Source: Paenibacillus glycinis
GTDB lineage: Bacteria > Bacillota > Bacilli > Paenibacillales > Paenibacillaceae
Assembly (NCBI RefSeq): GCF_009909185.1
Contig: NZ_JAAAMV010000037.1
Location: 1-64,000, forward strand
Direction: 5' to 3'
Length of the DNA stretch: 64,000 nt
The notes under the pieces are model-generated. The model saw nothing but the letters and a program-made list of their open reading frames with translations. It was not told where the DNA came from and searched no databases. The first letter of the stretch is position 1, and each line of letters begins with the position of its first letter. Shown piece after piece: positions 62,950 to 64,000 of this stretch. Both the position numbers and the translations under genes were made by a program.

Positions 62950-63078
62950 TTACATTTTCATCCGTCTCTAAAAGATAGCAAAAAAGTGTATGATATTGCA
63001 ATTCTTCAATATTTTATTAATTCTTTTTGCTGTTAAATTAGAGAGTATATTCGGATTTGGCGAGGAGAGTCAACGGCA

Positions 63079-63909
63079 ATGAGAATTGATGCGCATCAGC
63101 ATTATTGGAAGATACACCGAGGTGATTACGGGTGGATAACGCCCGATAACCGAATGATGTACCGTGATTATTTACCGAAGGATCTTAATCCTAGCCTGGA
63201 ACAGCATCAATTTGACGGTACTATCCTTGTGCAAGCAGCTCCGACGCTCGCGGAAACGGCCTTTCTACTGTTACTTGCTGAACGAGAAGAATCAGTCAAA
63301 GGCGTTGTCGGCTGGATTGACCTTCTATCCCCAAATCATTTCGAAGATTATCGGCGGTTTTGTGCCAATCCTAAATATGCGGGTTTTCGGATCATGATTC
63401 AGGACATGGTCAACCCCGCAATCATTCTCGAAGCCGGATTTGTGAATGCACTACGGGTATATGCCGATTTAGGCGTCCCTATCGATTTACTTGTAACGTC
63501 CAATCAATTACAGATATTGACCGAATTATTGAAGCAAGTTCCAAATTTGCGCGGGGTTATCGATCATATCGGCAAGCCGCAAATCGCCGAGGGAGAATTT
63601 GATTTCTGGGCGCGCAACATGATGGTATTGGCCTCGTATCCCGGCATTTACTGTAAATTGTCCGGCATGGTCACTGAAGCGGAACCTCACAGCTGGGAAT
63701 ACGAACAATTCGTCCCCTACATCCGCTTCATACTAGACTGTTTTGGGCAGCAGCGAACGATGTTCGGGAGCGATTGGCCAGTGTGCTTGCTTGCAGCAGG
63801 GTACGCCGAGGTGGTTGAGATCCTGGAGCGCGCAATGCCGGAAACTTGGACAAAGGAAGATCAGGATCGACTATTCGGATTAAACGCAAAGGAGTTTTAT
63901 CGTTTATGA
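63079..63909 (+). CDS. amidohydrolase, L-fuconolactonase/rhamnonolactonase type
   Basis: 276 residues of the amidohydrolase-2 TIM-barrel family (COG3618). It begins MRIDAHQHYWKIHRGDYGWI, the metal-site HxH and W motif typical of sugar lactonases. Other signatures are RDYLPKDLNP, DHIGKP, YCKLSGMVTEA and RTMFGSDWPVC (final metal-binding Asp). Family members hydrolyse L-fucono- or L-rhamnono-lactone in oxidative deoxyhexose pathways. GAGGAGAG precedes the ATG. The stop overlaps the next gene by ATGA. Confidence 0.85.
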   Translation: MRIDAHQHYWKIHRGDYGWITPDNRMMYRDYLPKDLNPSLEQHQFDGTILVQAAPTLAETAFLLLLAEREESVKGVVGWIDLLSPNHFEDYRRFCANPKYAGFRIMIQDMVNPAIILEAGFVNALRVYADLGVPIDLLVTSNQLQILTELLKQVPNLRGVIDHIGKPQIAEGEFDFWARNMMVLASYPGIYCKLSGMVTEAEPHSWEYEQFVPYIRFILDCFGQQRTMFGSDWPVCLLAAGYAEVVEILERAMPETWTKEDQDRLFGLNAKEFYRL

Positions 63910-64000
63910 GATGGATTCATAGGGAGATCTTAAGTGACCGGAATAAACAGGCTTATGATGCTGTTCAAGAAAGCCCAGTAACCGTGTTGCAAATTGGTGA
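63906..64000 (+). CDS. start of a mannitol-dehydrogenase/UxaB-like gene (partial)
   Basis: Only 31 codons lie in the window: MRWIHREILSDRNKQAYDAV, then ESPVTVLQIGE. The 'P(V/I).VLQ(F/I)GEG' stretch is the N-terminal NAD-binding strand of tagaturonate/fructuronate reductases and other long-chain mannitol dehydrogenases. It overlaps the lactonase stop by ATGA, so it belongs to the same operon and may act on a later sugar acid of that pathway. The identification rests on a short stretch. Confidence 0.45.
   Translation, partial: MRWIHREILSDRNKQAYDAVQESPVTVLQIG

Noticed and set aside
62803..63036. Plus-strand 77-codon frame after the importer operon
   Set aside because: The opposite strand carries a clear AraC HTH tail in the same bases; the plus-strand translation has no family match.
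1..64000. CRISPR array, intact transposase or tRNA genes
   Set aside because: No regularly spaced identical repeats, no transposase-type protein and no cloverleaf with CCA-type end were seen. Weak or divergent cases could be missed by eye.

Overview
The window looks like chromosomal DNA of a spore-forming, monoderm Bacillota of the family Paenibacillaceae (Paenibacillus or Cohnella type). This rests on the 3' end of a 23S rRNA gene, a long SLH/Big2 cell-surface protein, an uninterrupted sporulation sigma-K gene with its pro-sequence, strong AGGAGG-type ribosome binding sites, many YesM/YesN two-component pairs with Lpl-type ABC transporters, and many AraC regulators. The genus is inference; the 23S stub is too short to decide.

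Layout. 1-181: end of an rRNA operon and its terminator, with no 5S gene after the 23S. 454-4975: a 1475-residue S-layer-type protein behind a tandem direct repeat. 5251-12132: YhaM exoribonuclease, Gfo/Idh/MocA oxidoreductases, an AraC regulator divergent from a split UxaA-type dehydratase operon, and a YjgB-like lipoprotein. 12365-18508: a low-order region of gene remnants (recombinase, two NUDIX-type genes, GNAT, ADP-ribosylglycohydrolase, a membrane protein, a DUF4259-like tail) mixed with AT-rich genes. Two of these genes have ATT where a start codon is expected, and one boundary carries an attC-like imperfect palindrome. 18690-24872: housekeeping and small enzymes (DUF3891, GNAT, rpiA, three methyltransferases, a frameshifted nucleotidyltransferase) and sigK.

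24984-64000 is a large glycan-utilisation region. It holds GH127 (beta-L-arabinofuranosidase type), GH141-like with a C-terminal PDZ-like domain, a GH95-like giant secreted protein, GH29 alpha-L-fucosidase, GH42 beta-galactosidase, sugar isomerase and oxidoreductase genes, and at the right edge an L-fuconolactonase-type amidohydrolase followed by the start of a mannitol-dehydrogenase/UxaB-type gene. Three ABC importers (43762-46919, 50857-54393, 59094-62723) each have a hairpin between the binding-protein gene and the first permease gene. Two YesM/YesN pairs and three AraC regulators sit beside them. Several enzymes point to fucose- and arabinose-containing plant or algal glycans.

The most unusual part is 34104-40789: a secreted protein joining a GH95-like domain, two carbohydrate-binding-like modules, an Ig-like module and 3.5 TPR-like repeats of about 88 residues, then a small secreted protein and a processive-type membrane glycosyltransferase. 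A promoter with the same architecture precedes the giant gene and the 43762 transporter, suggesting they are controlled together.
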